Source: Nephrocerus scutellatus (lineage: Eukaryota > Arthropoda > Insecta > Diptera > Pipunculidae). From it: 64,000 bases of DNA. The notes under the pieces are model-generated. The model was not told the DNA's origin. It did not search any database and saw only the letters and a list, made by a program, of their open reading frames with translations. The stretch's first letter is position 1. Each line of letters begins with the position of its first letter. The translations under genes were made by a program, and so were the position numbers. The stretch lies in the NCBI GenBank assembly GCA_947095585.1, contig OX352763.1:109223908-109287907 (forward strand), read 5' to 3'. Shown piece by piece: positions 22,236 through 34,027 of the stretch.

Positions 22236-23200
22236 TATTTATTCATTGGATAAATGCAGGTGTTCCCCAAGGTTCTGTTCTATATCCGATACTTTTTCCT
22301 AATTTTCTAAATGCCGGTGATCCCCAAGGTTCTGTTCTATCTCCGACACTTTTTTCTTATTTTCATCATCAATCTTTTGCCTGCAACTTCTAATCTGATA
22401 AAATCTAATGCTGCTGACGATATCACTCTCAGTTTTTCTTAGTATTTATGTTAGCTAAGGAAGTTAAACATCAGCATATTTATTCATTGGATAAATGCAG
22501 GTGTTCTCCAAGGTTCTGTTCTATATCCGATACTTTTTCCTAATTTTCGAAATGCCGGTGATCCCCAAGGTTCTGTTCTATCTCAGACACTTTTTTCTAA
22601 TTTTCAACAACAATCCCTTGTCTTCAACTTCTAATCTGATAAAATCTAATGCTGCTGACGATAGCACTTTAAGTTTTTGTTAGTATTTATGTTAGCTAAG
22701 GATGTTAAACATCTGCGTATTTATTCATTGGATAAATAAAGGTGTTCCCCAAGGTTCTGTTCTATATCCGATACTTTTTCCTAATTTTCTAAATGCCGGT
22801 AATCCCCAAGGTTCTGTTCTATATCCGACACTTTTTTCAAATTTTCAACAACGATCTCTTGTCTTCAACTTCTAATCTAATAAAATCTAATGCTGCTGAC
22901 GATAGCACTCTCAGGTTTTCTTAGTATTTATATTAGCTAAGGAAATAAAATATCAGCGTATTTATTCATTGGATAAATGCTGGTGTTCCCCAAGGTTCTG
23001 TTCTATCTCCGACAATTTTTTCTAATTTTCAACAACAATCTCTTGTCTGCAACTTCTAATCTGATAAAATCTATGCTCCTGACGATAGCACTCTCAGTTT
23101 TTGTTAGTATTTGTGTTATCTAAGGAACTTAAACATCAGCGTGTTCATCCATTGGATAAATGCTGGTGTTCCCCAAGGTTCTGTTCTATCTCCGACACCA
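22236..23200 (+). repeat. Tandem array (241/183 bp) made from a Jockey RT palm segment
   Basis: Units start at 22236, 22477, 22718, 22959 and 23142 (partial), giving periods 241, 241, 241 and 183. Each unit carries AGVPQGSVL-type RT coding sequence (GGTGTTCCCCAAGGTTCTGT) and a SNAADD(D/S)TLSF segment related to the YADD/FADD box. The 241-bp units contain an internal 58-bp direct duplication that the 183-bp unit lacks (241-183=58). The array follows directly on the TAAG tail of LINE copy B. Confidence 0.93.
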
Positions 23201-25270
23201 TTTTCTGGAGGACCAAGAGCTTCAAGGCATTCGCGTTGCAGATAACGGAAAATAACGGAAAAATAACACTCACAATAACTATGTTATTCACACGGAGCCT
23301 ACCGCTGTGAGAGCCCGCCCGCACGCTTTTGAAATTATACTTAAAAACGCTACGATTCTACCTGTGAGTGACCCAAATTTGACAATAAAATTCACAAAAG
23401 AACCCATAAAAAAGACAGGTACAGGTAGAATTTACGAACATAAAAACACACGCGATTCTTTTAATCCTCATCTTTTACACCTAATGAGTGTAGTAAGTGA
23501 GTGGGTGTGCCATCGACAACAAAATAAATGAGGAAGTACGTATGGAAATTTTGCTACGAGGAAAATATCGCGTGTAACAGTGGATCACCTCATAAACTCT
23601 AAATTACGAAGTTGTGTGAATAATTTGGTTTTTCATTAAAACCAGGAAATGCTAATTCTTTGCCTTAAAAAGGACTTAACATCTTCTTATATGTGCCACA
23701 TTTGCACACATTTTCTAATATCTTTCTCGAAACATCGAGCGGTACATTAAGCAAAGACAACAAAATCATTGCGGCTATTCACTGATGATTATCGCAAAGG
23801 ATTAGCCATAAATAGGTATGACGTACTGGAGTGAGTTTGTTAGTTAGCGCACCGCACCGCAACGCATTGCACTCCCACAGTGCACTGTAGGCATGTCACA
23901 GCATAGAAGAAGCAACAATTTCCCATGGGAAGACCGAACGACCACACAACTCACAGATACTTTGGCGGCTAATAAATTAGCATTTGAAAGATGGCAGTCA
24001 TACACAGACGGCAAAATTGCATTCGATGCGCGCACACACAACATGTGTGATGCTTTGATAAGGTTTTAAATAGCTTTCTACCACCTTACAACACTGAGGC
24101 TCACTCCATTCATCTTTTAGGGCCAATTGGTACGTTACGAAATGATAATTCTTGTAATTCCAAGTGTAACTAAAGTCACCCGATTGCATGGGAATTGTTG
24201 TCGTCACCGCCGTGCGGTGTACAGCCGACAAAAGACAGAAGAACAAAACACAAGAAATTACTCGAAAGCATGCAACGTATGAGTTAGGAAGGAGTGAATG
24301 AGGTGAAGTGGTATGCAAATTCCAAACAAACCAACCAACCAACCGACCAACAAACGCTTATGGTTGTCCCGATCCTGATGATTCTTGTGAAGGGCATAAA
24401 ATGGCATTCGACTTTGCGTGCATTTGCAACATTTAAGCCACACCACACATATCCATTTGATTGCCCTTTTATTGCGTTTGAATGTCGTCGCGGCGACTCG
24501 TCCTTCTCCCCTCCTCCGAATGAACAGTCACCAGTTTTGCTGGCTGGTCATTTCTGCATGATGTACCTACTAACTATAACAACTTCTTGTTTGCAGACGA
24601 AGGCAATTTGCATTATGATGAATTTTGTGTTTATACATATATATGTGTATGCGTTCTTGTGATGTGTCCATATAGCCACAATCCCGGGGAAAACTATTAT
24701 TCATCCATTATTTAGAAAAAACAACAACTGATAAGGCTTCTTTGTCAAATGGCATTGCAATATGTTCACTTTCTTAGTATTTTTGATGAATATAAGCAGC
24801 TCCATGGGTGGTACACGAGGGGAATTTAGATACGGTCGCTAACAGGGAGTATCTAAGTATTCCTTTTGCAGGAAGTACATATTGTTCTTTTTTTGATAAG
24901 TCCCTGCCCTTTTATTTACTCTAGAATCGGAATGATTCAACAAGGGACGTTTCTGTTTGGTGAATTTGTCACAATTGATTCATTACGATTATAGAATAAG
25001 GATAAGGAGGACATTTCTTACAGCCAACATAGGGTAGGTACAAGTGTATATTATAACTTCTTCACATAATTATATAACATTTTGTTTCAGTTTTTTAAAT
25101 TCTTTATGACCTAGGGTAACTAACAGTGCCTTCCATTTGCAACTTTAACCGTTTCAGTGCCATGTCAGTCGTTTTTGACTGACAGTAATTTTTGGCTAAG
25201 ACCAAACACTATTTCCATTACTCTTTCTACAGACCATTAAGCTTTACGCGGTATTTATTTTTTTAAACGT
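23201..25270. other. No recognisable gene
   Basis: ORFs such as 23307-23531(+), 23998-24342(-) and 24294-24662(+) have no family signature. There is a CCAACCAA-rich stretch at 24325-24355 and a perfect 7-bp hairpin GTCAGTC/GACTGAC at 25164-25183. Confidence 0.45.
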
Positions 25271-25274
25271 AAAA

Positions 25275-25640
25275 TTTGCCGGAAAACATCTCTCGGGAGA
25301 GTGCAATACAAATAAGCAGACTCCAGCGGTTTGCGCCAATTGCACGGGAGACCACTCAGCGAAAGAGTTACAAGAGTTACAGAAAAGACGCGATACTATC
25401 AATAAAGGTGTACACCCGGACCCGAGCTTACGACCTCTCAAGTCCGATAAGACCAAGACCGCTGAGGCAATACAAAACACAAAGCCAGTAAAGGCAAACA
25501 TAAAAACTGCACGAGAGAACATCGCCGCGTCAAGTGCAACGGAAAGACTAGGACTGTCGGACGCTAGATCATATATGCACAAGTCGCATCAAAAGAAAAT
25601 AAAACAAGATCGGCCACAAGTGATCCGGTCGTCCAAATAA
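25275..25640 (+). mobile_element. LINE ORF1 (gag-like) zinc-knuckle fragment
   Basis: One plus-strand frame without a good start reads CANCTGDHSAKELQELQKRR, DTINKGVHPDPSLRPLKSDK and a Lys/Ala-rich tail to a stop near 25638. A CxxCxxxH start followed by a basic tail resembles the last CCHC knuckle of Jockey-type ORF1 proteins. The knuckle's final Cys is lost. The 112-aa frame on the opposite strand (25244-25582) is its antisense shadow. Confidence 0.55.
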
Positions 25641-25752
25641 AGGGTTTTCTATTTGGGGGTTTCAAAAGTATAGGGCTGGAATTCGACATCTGTCAAACTA
25701 AGTTGTTAAAACAATTTTTGTTTTTTCAGTTAAAAGTCTGACATTTACGAAA

Positions 25753-26828
25753 ATGGATCGCTTAACTATCGCACAACGCTTGAAAATTGTAAAAACCCAC
25801 TACAAAAATGGTGATTCTGCCACAGCCACATATCGTGCTTTAAGAGGAGATTATGGTTTACATAATCGTCCAACTACGCAAGCAATTGGCAAAATTGTGA
25901 AGAAATTAGAAGAGACTGGATCGGTTACAGATATTGTAAGGCCTGTGCATCATCGTTTCGCTCGTACCACTGAAAATATCGCTGCTGTAAGTGAAAGTGT
26001 TGCCGAAGACCCGAATGTGTCGATTCCTCGTCGTTTTCAGGAATTAGGACTGTCTTACGGCACATTATGGCGTATTTTGCATTTGGATCTACACCTACAT
26101 CCATATAAAATCCAGCTCACACAACAACTGAAGACAGCTGACCATTCACAACGTCGTAGATACGTCGAATGGGTGCTTGAACAACAGGCGGTGGACGGCG
26201 ATTTTTCGAACAAAATATTCTTCAGCGACGAAGCACATTTCTCACTCGGTGGGTATGTTAACAAACAAAATTGTCGTATTTGGGGTTCTGAGAATCCTCA
26301 AGTAATTGAAGAGAGGCCATTACATCCACAAAAAGTCACTGCTTGGTGCGCTCTTTGGTCCGGAGGTGTGATTGGACCTTACTTCTTCGAAAACGACAAT
26401 GGAACGACTGTCACCGTCAATTCGGAGGTTTATGGTCATATGCTAACCGACTTTTTTTGCCTGCTATTGAAGAATACGACTTAGAAAATATGTGGTTTCA
26501 ACAAGACGGTGCCACAAGCCACACAACTCGAGCGAATATGGCTTTATTGCAAGAGACATTTCCTGGCCGCGTAATTTCTCGTCGTGGCGATATCAACTGG
26601 CCACCAAGATCATGCGATTTGACACCGCCTGACTTTTTTTTGTGGGGCTACGCGAAAGACCGTGTTTATGCAGATAAACCTTTAACTCTTGAGCACTTAA
26701 AAACCAATATTCTTCAAGTTATGGCTGAGATACCGCCCAATATGTGTCAAAAAGTGGTCAAAAATTACCTCAAAAGAATTGATGCTTGCAACATGGCTAG
26801 CTGGTCAGATTTTCTGATCAATTTTTAA
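25753..26828 (+). pseudogene. DD41D (rosa/VISITOR-type) mariner-like transposase, one frameshift
   Basis: The N-terminal part (25753-26484, 243 aa) starts MDRLTIAQRLKIVKTHYKNG with an HTH region, TTQAIGKIVKKLEETGSVTD, ENIAAVSESVAEDPNVSIPR and the first catalytic Asp in IFFSDEAHFSLGGYVNKQNC. The C-terminal part is in another frame: ENMWFQQDGATSHT (second Asp) and CDLTPPDFFLWGYAKDRVYA (third Asp). I count 41 residues between the second and third Asp, the DD41D spacing known from rosa and VISITOR elements. The frames separate at a run of seven T (26452-26458); one more T would restore continuity. No other stop was seen. The last codons (from about 26795) read into a different repeat, so the native C-terminus is lost. 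A possible 5' terminal region (CCAAATAAAGGGTTTTCT) lies at 25635-25655. The enzyme would cut and paste DNA at TA sites. Confidence 0.9.
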
Positions 26829-26950
26829 CCCACTTCCCAAAGCCCGATTTTATTGAAATTTTGCACACATGTATATTTCCGGTGACAATACTTTCTATTC
26901 AAATTTCAAAAAGATCGGACTGCGGGATCGGGGGCTCCCATACAAATTTT
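26796..26950 (+). repeat. GGTC-headed element, 5'-truncated fragment
   Basis: GGTCAGATTTTCTGATCAATT followed by AACCCACTTCC...CCCGATTTTATTG, ACACATGTATATTTCCGGTG and GGGGGCTCCCATACAAA matches 38310-38460 and the reverse complement of 54640-54800. It supplies the last codons and the stop of the upstream transposase frame. Confidence 0.75.
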
Positions 26951-27400
26951 TTTATTAAGCAGCATCAGATCATAACATACTATAATGACTGTGTTCTGTG
27001 TGAGCTGATGAGCTGATGCGCTGTAAGCAGCGCTGCTTGCTTTATGATTGTGGTTGTTTTGTTTTTGTGTTACAGCAGAGAGTCTAGAGATATCAGTGGG
27101 AAGTAGAACAAACATTTTTATACAAAACTTAATGTTACCGCAACGGAAAAGTGTTGTACACTCAGTTGTGTGAGTGCATTCTTAATTTGTGTTTTGTACA
27201 ATATTACGAGTATATGAAGAACTAGTTACGCACTCAACTGCTTTACAGCTTAACTCAACTCAAAAGAAAGAATTTTGAGTGGTACTTCGTACGTCGTTGT
27301 GTGTACGTCGCACCAGCTGTGCCCTGTGGCTACTATGTTTTCACCACCAAATTGGAATTTCACCACAAAATCGAATCTCCGATCAGAGAATTTATAATTT

Positions 27401-27990
27401 TTAAATTCGCTTGCCCGTGGCACGTCTGTCTGTCGGTCGGTCGGTCGGTCGGTCTGTTTTTCGTGGAATCTTGCGATTTTTTTGAAATTTTCCACACATG
27501 TGTATTTCCGGAGACAAAACTTTTTATTAAAATTTGGTGCAAGGGGTGCCCATATAAAAATTTTAAAAATTGTGTGTATCTCCGATGGACAACACTTTTT
27601 GCCCCAGCGTCGAAGGGTCCCATACAAATTTTTTAGAAAAATTAACCCGACTTTCTTCAAAATTTATACACGTGTGTATCTCCGATGGACAAAACTTATT
27701 GTAAAAATTTTACAGACGCCGGGCCCTAGGGTAGTGGTGTCTCATACAAATTAAAAATAAAAATTAACCCGATATTGGTAAAATTTTATGCACATGTGTA
27801 TCTCCCGTGGACAAAACTTTTTGGACATTTTTTGAGCAAATGAGCCCTGAGACCCGAGGGGTGCCCGTATAAAGTTTTTAAAAATTAGTCTGATTTTCTT
27901 CAAATTTTAAATATATGTTTATCCCGAAGGACAAAAGTTTCTGTAAAATTTTTGGAGCGAATGGGCCCTTATCACATTGATGTCCCAAAA
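27401..27990 (+). repeat. GGTC-headed element with ~120-bp monomers
   Basis: It starts with TTCGCTTGCCCGTGGCACG and a (GGTC)n run, then about five diverged monomers marked by GGACAAAACTTTTT (near 27512, 27587, 27683, 27806, 27928), each with CACATGTGTATCTCC and GGGCCC...GGGTGCCCATATAAA. Spacings are 75-123 bp. There is no protein signature. The same layout occurs at 38251-38860 (+) and 54460-54840 (-). Confidence 0.8.
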
Positions 27991-28199
27991 TTATTTTATT
28001 TTATTTCCTACAGCAATGAATCGGATCGAAATTGATTAATGGATGATGAGCCTGATGGCGACGATTAATTTTGTGATCCAGATGTTAGTTTTGATGAAGA
28101 TGACGACAGCGTTGACAGTTGATGATAATTATTAAATGATTTTGCAGTGGCCGGCGGTCACAGTGTTACTTAATCAAAAGGCTGTATGATTTATGAATA

Positions 28200-28885
28200 T
28201 TTTTATCAAAATCATTTAGAGAATGTTAAAAACATTTAGGCGCAAATGATAGCATCGGGTCTCTTAAAGAAGGCATGCTGCATAAATGTGACTTGTTGGT
28301 ATTTAGGTCCATTCCCTACGAAGAGCTATCTTCAATACATCTATACTTTCATATCTGTTTGTCGAAACCTTAACCTACAATAGGGACCATATCGAGAAGT
28401 CCATTGGATTCAAGTCTGGTGAGTTTGGAAGCCATTGTTGCGAAGAAATTAAATTTGGACCGTGACTTTGTAAAATTATTTGTATCAAACGAGATTTACG
28501 TGATGGTGCTGAGTACTGTTGGAATATCCAGGGGTTGTTTTCAAATTATTTGTGGCCCATGGTAGGGACACATCCTTTAATACCTTTTCCTGGTACACTT
28601 CTTGATTTAATTTAACGCCCTGATCGATTAAAGATGGCGGAGAACGACCATTTGCAGTTACCGCTGCCCAAACCATTTTTGACGATTTTGTTGTTTTTGG
28701 TTGACCATCTCCATCGCGTTTTGCCCTGCTACCAGTATCGTTGTAACGTGCAAGGGTCTGATACACAAAAATTTTATTCACATTCTAATGCTGGAGCTGT
28801 TTGACAATAAATAGCCTGTTGTAACTTTCCAGCCAAAAACAGTGCAATCAAATTGCTGCGTTTATTCCATATTCCATTTTTCTCT
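28200..28885 (-). mobile_element. Tc1-like transposase relic with central deletion
   Basis: The minus strand encodes RSNLIALFLAGKLQQAIYCQ, NKIFVYQTLARYNDTGSRAK and RDGDGQPKTTKSSKMVWAAV, joining the HTH region directly to MVWAAVTANGRSPPSLIDQG, VKLNQEVYQEKVL, LPWATNN and, past frameshifts, QQ-S-PS and SPDLNPMDFSIW-like residues. The central part between HTH and MVWAAV is deleted. The family (VWAAVTANGRSPL-x-FI-x-x-GVK) is a Tc1-like group distinct from the DD41D copies. Confidence 0.75.
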
Positions 28886-29159
28886 CTCTCTCTATATTTT
28901 ATTCCATTTTGAATATTTCTTTCAAATACGACGTATATCGATATCCATTCGTAGATTTGTAAACAACATAACAGAAGAACGTTTGTCAAAATATGAGCGC
29001 GCTGTCATCTGCCGTTTGGCAGTAATCATGACAATTTTCGAACTCGGGATTTTTGCAGATTTACCCATTACCGTATCGTACCATTACCGTAGCGAAATTT
29101 TCTTATACTCTATAACTAAAAATAAAAATAAAAAAATGTCTAAGTGCAAACGAAATTAA

Positions 29160-29232
29160 AACAAAAATCAAAAAAAAAAAAAAAAAATAAAAAAAAAAAA
29201 ATAAAAAAAAAAAAAAAAATAAAAAAAAATTT
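29160..29232. repeat. Poly(A)-rich low-complexity tract
   Basis: About 70 bp of A interrupted by single T. It may be the relic of a retroposon tail on the plus strand, but no element is recognisable upstream. Confidence 0.8.
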
Positions 29233-31980
29233 AATATACATTTACGGAAGATTCCGATCCCGTCCGTAAAAGAAATTCGTGTTTTTAATTTAAAATTGAT
29301 TCCTACAATTAGAATTCTATCTATTACTCAGCTGTTAATTAGCTAATAAATAATTTATTCTGTTGGTCGATATTATGTATCATTCCCCTCCTATAATTTC
29401 TCTTAAAATTTAAGCTTTTGTCTATGAAAGGAGAAGACAGTTTAAAGTTAAACCATTCTTTAAATTAAAAGTATTTTGAAATTGTATCAAAACAATTGAT
29501 TTTTTCTTTATCTACACACATTCAAGAAAATCACACCTTTGTAACGCTAGGCACAGCATGGGTCTTAAGACGTTGATATGTTTCAAGTGCTATCTATATA
29601 AGCTGAGCGAACTCTTTACCTAAAAATCGCCACCATAACCTGACTGAAAAATGTACTTTTAAGCAAAACAATCAATTTTCCATTTAAAGTATTCTTACGT
29701 AGATACTTGATAGAAAACAAATAAATCGCATTTCAGCAATCTATCCATCATCTGTTACACACACACAAATATATCCTTGTAATGACTTAAACAAAAGTTT
29801 TCACCGAAACTCAGGAGCTCCTTTTCAATTCATAAGTGGGTACATAATTCAAGTAAAAGCCTCTTTCCTCGACTAAGCACAACTTTTTAGCCGGATAGCG
29901 CAAAAGCAAGCAAGCAAAGACACAGTAAATAGGCAAATTCGAGGTCGATCAATGTTTAATAATACTACCAACATATAAGCAGCAATGAAAGAAATGAAAA
30001 TAATCAACGTCAGCAGTGGGGCACCGGGTACCGGGCACCGCCCAAAACTCAAACTCAGATTCGCAATTCATTGAAATACTCGTATACGTCGCCGGTAGTC
30101 TTCTGGTTGTCGCCGTGGTGCATATATCGAGGAGGTCAGGTCACTCGCATGTGCAACAACAACTACAATCACAACAACAACAAACTGAAAAACAATTCAG
30201 GTCATATACGTAACTAGGTTGTGTGGGCATAATATGTTACATGAACAAAGCTACAGCCCGGCTGCACACACAGGAAGGAACAACGTGCTCAGCGCCACAC
30301 ACACAACACACACTCGCGCTCAAGCTCCTCAAACAGCCGCATCAGTAATAATGAAAAATCCCTTAAGGATTTGCAAATCACAGCACAATTCCTGCTCGCT
30401 GTGTAGAAAAAAAAGGTGAGCGAGAGAAGAAGAAGGAAAATCCGCGCGCAAACACAATGCCTACTTTTGCTTTACCTCATTAACATTAATGACGCGCGCA
30501 GTAGATTTTTGAGAGAGCACCACCACCACCCTAAACCAAACCAACCAACAATCCAACTGACACTTTCCACACCCAACACAACAACAACAGAAAGCGATAG
30601 TATCCTGCCGTAGCTGGCAGGACATACAAAATTATGAGTATGCTGCTAATGCAACAACAGCTTGTGTAGCTGCATGACACACCCGAAGCGCAAAACTCAA
30701 AACTAGGACAATGGCAAGGATGATGTTTATGACGATGCTGATGATGATGATGATGATGCTGGCGCGGTGAAAATCAACTTTATTGCACTTGCCTCGTCTA
30801 TATATTTCGAGGATTCTTACAACAATAAGGATAATAAAGATTTTCTGATTTGATTCTTACGAAAAATCGGACGACATCTCCATTCCATGCCGGGAGTAGG
30901 TAAGATCTTTCAATATATGATTAACAGAAGATGGATTTTATGTTTGAAGGATTCAAGGGCATCCCACTAGCATGCCCTTGTATGAAAAGTATGTTCAAGG
31001 ACTTTTTAATGACAAATTGACATTTGTTACACGAGTTGGTATTTGTAAGCTGGTACTTACGTAAGAAGGTACAAAGGTCCAAGTATCTCGTAAATACTCG
31101 TAGATACTCAGTATACTGTTACGTATCTCCTGTGAAGTGCATTGGGTAAGTGCTTTGCTTCCTTTTGCTTTGGATTGATTGAAAATTCGTCGTATTTTCA
31201 TCCTTACGGTGCTGTTTCGCCTATGTAGTGATGTGACACTTTGGTACATGCGTGTGCGTGAGTTAAATACACAACGAATATAATTGAACAAGCGATTGCG
31301 CACAATCAAAGCTCCATACAGGAGCACCACAGCACGAAAGCTTCTTTCAACTTAACTCACTCAAAAATTGGCTTTCTAAATTGTTGTCAATTGAAATCTA
31401 AGTAAATTGTGGATGTAATTTTTGGTTTCCCATTTTTTTCTCTATTGGAATAACCTGAGCATTGCGTCAACATTTTCTTTGCAAGTTAATCAACTTTTCC
31501 TAACAAATTTGGAGCTATCAGTATAATGATGAGATGAGTGATCTGTTTAGCCAACAAGGGATTCTTTTGTCTGCGGGGGAAAAAAGGGAGGAGAAAAACG
31601 CATGGGATTAGTCCTCTCACTTAAGTAAAAGGAAGACAATGAACACAAATGAAAAACACCTAGGATAGGACACGATGTTGGGGTGAACTAACAGACTGAT
31701 GTACTTAACAGACAGAGAAAGACTTAAGAGTTGCCATGGTGGAGAATTATTAAATTTTCTTTCTCGTAAATTTTATTTTAATTTTTATGGTTTGTAAAAG
31801 TTGTTTTATGGCAAAGTTTTACAGACACAGAGATAAATAATTAGTACTTTTTATTTTTTGAAAAGTATAATATAATTAAAAGATTGGTGCATTATAGGAT
31901 GATATTTAATAATTATATGACTATGGGCTTATTATAATACGATGTTAAGAATATATGTAGAATTATTTAAGGAGTATAGA
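29233..31980. other. No recognisable gene
   Basis: CAA/CAG-rich (30150-30200) and GATGATGAT (30735-30760) microsatellites are present. The 111-aa minus frame at 30995-31330 has no family signature. If the exon at 33887-33997 belongs to a tweety gene, this stretch would be part of its first intron. Confidence 0.4.
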
Positions 31981-31982
31981 AC

Positions 31983-32275
31983 GATTGTAGGAATTATGGT
32001 AAAAGGTTTAGAGGATGATTATAAAGCAACTCAAATATTATAGTATGAATGGTGAATGATTGTAGGATAATTATATCACTAAAATTATGGTAAAATGCTT
32101 AGAGGGTGATTAAAAAACAAATCAAATGTTATAGTATGAATGGTGAATGATTGTAGGATCACTATAATTATGGTAAAAGGCTTAGAGGATGATTATCAAG
32201 AAACTCAAATATTATAGTGTGAATAGTAAAGATTTGTAGGATGATTTTAGAATAATTTTAGGATAACATAACGAT
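31983..32275 (+). repeat. Three-unit AT-rich tandem repeat (83-91 bp)
   Basis: Units with ATTATGGTAAAAGGYTTAGA followed by GGATGATTAT and ATAGTATGAATGGTGAATGA recur at 31993, 32084 and 32167 (periods 91 and 83). No coding potential. Confidence 0.85.
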
Positions 32276-32654
32276 TATAAGATGAGGCATTTATCGAAGC
32301 TATCCGAGATGCTTGGGAGGAGAGACATTTCTATTTTAATTTTTTATTTTTGCAATTTTTTTAAAGTTTTTTCAACTCAATTCCTCAATTTAATTCGAAA
32401 ATTACGAGAAATTCCCATTCATTTTCTTAATTTTATTGCTGTCTTTAAAAAATATCTTCTTGCACATAGGTAATAAATAATTTCAGGTAACAAATTTCCA
32501 AGAGGAAAAATCTGGCCTTAATCAACTAATTCGGAGTATACATATAATCCAATGGCATTCTACTCTATAACTTGACAATCAATTAAGTAAAAAGCTATAT
32601 TTAGCAACATTTTATTAGGTAGTCCTTGACCGGAAACCGGCTACATAGCCAACA

Positions 32655-33400
32655 TTTTTGATTAAAAAAGTTAAGTTACCGAAAAGAATCGTTAAGTTAT
32701 AAGTTAGGTTTACGAAATAATTCGTTAAGTTATAAGTTTAGTTTACGAAACAATTCGTTAAGTTTTTCACATCATTTGTTAACTTTTAATACAAAAAATT
32801 GTTTAACTAAAACAATCGATAAGTTTACAAAAGCATTCGTCAACTTTACGAAACAAAATCGGTAAGTTTACGAAACTTTTTGTTTACTATTAGTACAAAA
32901 AATTGTTTACTAAAATATTGGATAATTATACAACAGTATTTGTTGTCACCGAAAAAATTCGTTAAGTTTACGAACAAATCGTTGATTTAAAACATAAAAA
33001 ATTATTTAGTGAAATATTCGATAAGACTACGAAAACATTCGTTAACTTTTAATACAAAAAAATGGTTCAGTAAAAATTTCGTTAAGTTTAAAAAAACACT
33101 GGATAAGTTTACAAAACCATTCGTAAGATATTTGATAAATTTACAAAAGCATTCGTTAGGTTTTGAAAAAAAATTCGTTAAGTTTACGAAAACATTCGTC
33201 AACTTTTAATACAAAAAAATTGTTTACTCAAATATTCGATTAGTTTACAAAAAATCCGTTAAGTTTACAAAAAAATTGGTTAATTTTACATAAAAAAATT
33301 CGTTAAGTTTACGAAAATTCGTTAAGTTATTGAAAAAATTGTTAAATTTAGGAAAAAATCGTTAAGTTTAAAAAATTTCGATTAGTTTCAGATTTTTTTT
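32655..33400. repeat. Degenerate minisatellite TTCGTTAAGTTTACGAA
   Basis: Twenty or more copies of a 25-40 bp motif, consensus ATTCGTTAAGTTTACGAAA, with variants ending ACATTCGTCAACTTTTAATA. The core TTCGTTAA...TTACGAA is imperfectly self-complementary. Apparent ORFs on both strands (33002-33209) come from this repeat. Confidence 0.85.
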
Positions 33401-33886
33401 TCTAATAAAAATCCAAAAGATTGAAAATTCTGTAAAAAAAAACTTTTTGACAACTCTGTAGAGGAAGTACCGTTCGTTTGTTGTCTAAAAGACCAACCCG
33501 TGTTAGAATCGAAAAACAGGACGAATCCTTCAGAACGAAATCCGACGACATGGATTTGTGGTGTAGCTCCTATAGACTAATAGGCAGCCAGCGGATCAGT
33601 GAGACACGAGGACGAACATGAACCCAGAAAGTACAACACGAAACAAAATGAAAAAACAAGGAAGAAAAAGGACACACAACACAGCAAAGTATTTGTGGTG
33701 TGCGTGAGTTGTGTGTTGTGTAGATGGAACCTGTGAATCCCAATATGGGACGCTGTTTGTTGAAGGTATACACCAACGGCAATGGTTTGAGCTATGGATG
33801 CACTCAAATCTTGCATGAAAGTAAGTAGTCTCCACTGTCACTACTGACTGACTCCTCTCGACACAAAAACCGCAAACACTACTCAC

Positions 33887-33997
33887 CTCAAGATAAATAT
33901 CGCTGTCCGGATTGAAGGTGTCATTAACCCGGCGAAATGTGTAATTCACATGCGGAATCGAATGCAGAATCCGTACAAGGATGCTGGGATGCTCCAT
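33887..33997 (-). CDS. Tweety (TTYH) family chloride channel, first coding exon
   Basis: The minus strand starts ATG at 33997 and encodes 37 codons, MEHPSILVRILHSIPHVNYT then FRRVNDTFNPDSDIYLE, followed directly by GTGAGT (33886-33881), a consensus splice donor, phase 0. The pattern LHS-I/V-PHV, then VN-x-TF-x-P, acidic residue, Y-x-E is that of the extracellular N-terminus of tweety homologues (for example TTYH2), whose members are large-conductance or volume-regulated anion channels with several membrane segments. In vertebrate TTYH proteins the next residues start the first membrane helix, which fits an exon break here. I found no later exon on the minus strand down to position 1, so intron 1 would exceed 33.8 kb, or the gene is broken. 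The reading-through ORF to 33596 is intronic. Confidence 0.75.
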
Positions 33998-34019
33998 GAT
34001 GCTAACTGATGGATGTCTC

Positions 34020-34027
34020 TGACGTCA
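34020..34027. promoter_or_regulatory. CRE-like palindrome upstream of tweety exon 1
   Basis: TGACGTCA, the full cAMP-response/bZIP consensus, lies 22 bp upstream of the presumed start codon. A function is possible but unproven; a single 8-bp match occurs by chance about once per 65 kb. Confidence 0.3.

Noticed and set aside
22236..23200. CRISPR-like array of repeats and spacers
   Set aside because: Whole units repeat without unique spacers, and the DNA is eukaryotic.
25244..25582. 112-aa minus-strand ORF
   Set aside because: Antisense of a zinc-knuckle-bearing LINE ORF1 remnant on the plus strand.
33596..33886. Continuation of the tweety exon ORF beyond residue 37
   Set aside because: The sequence after GAG is a consensus donor GTGAGT, and the following residues lack the expected membrane helix; it is intron read-through.
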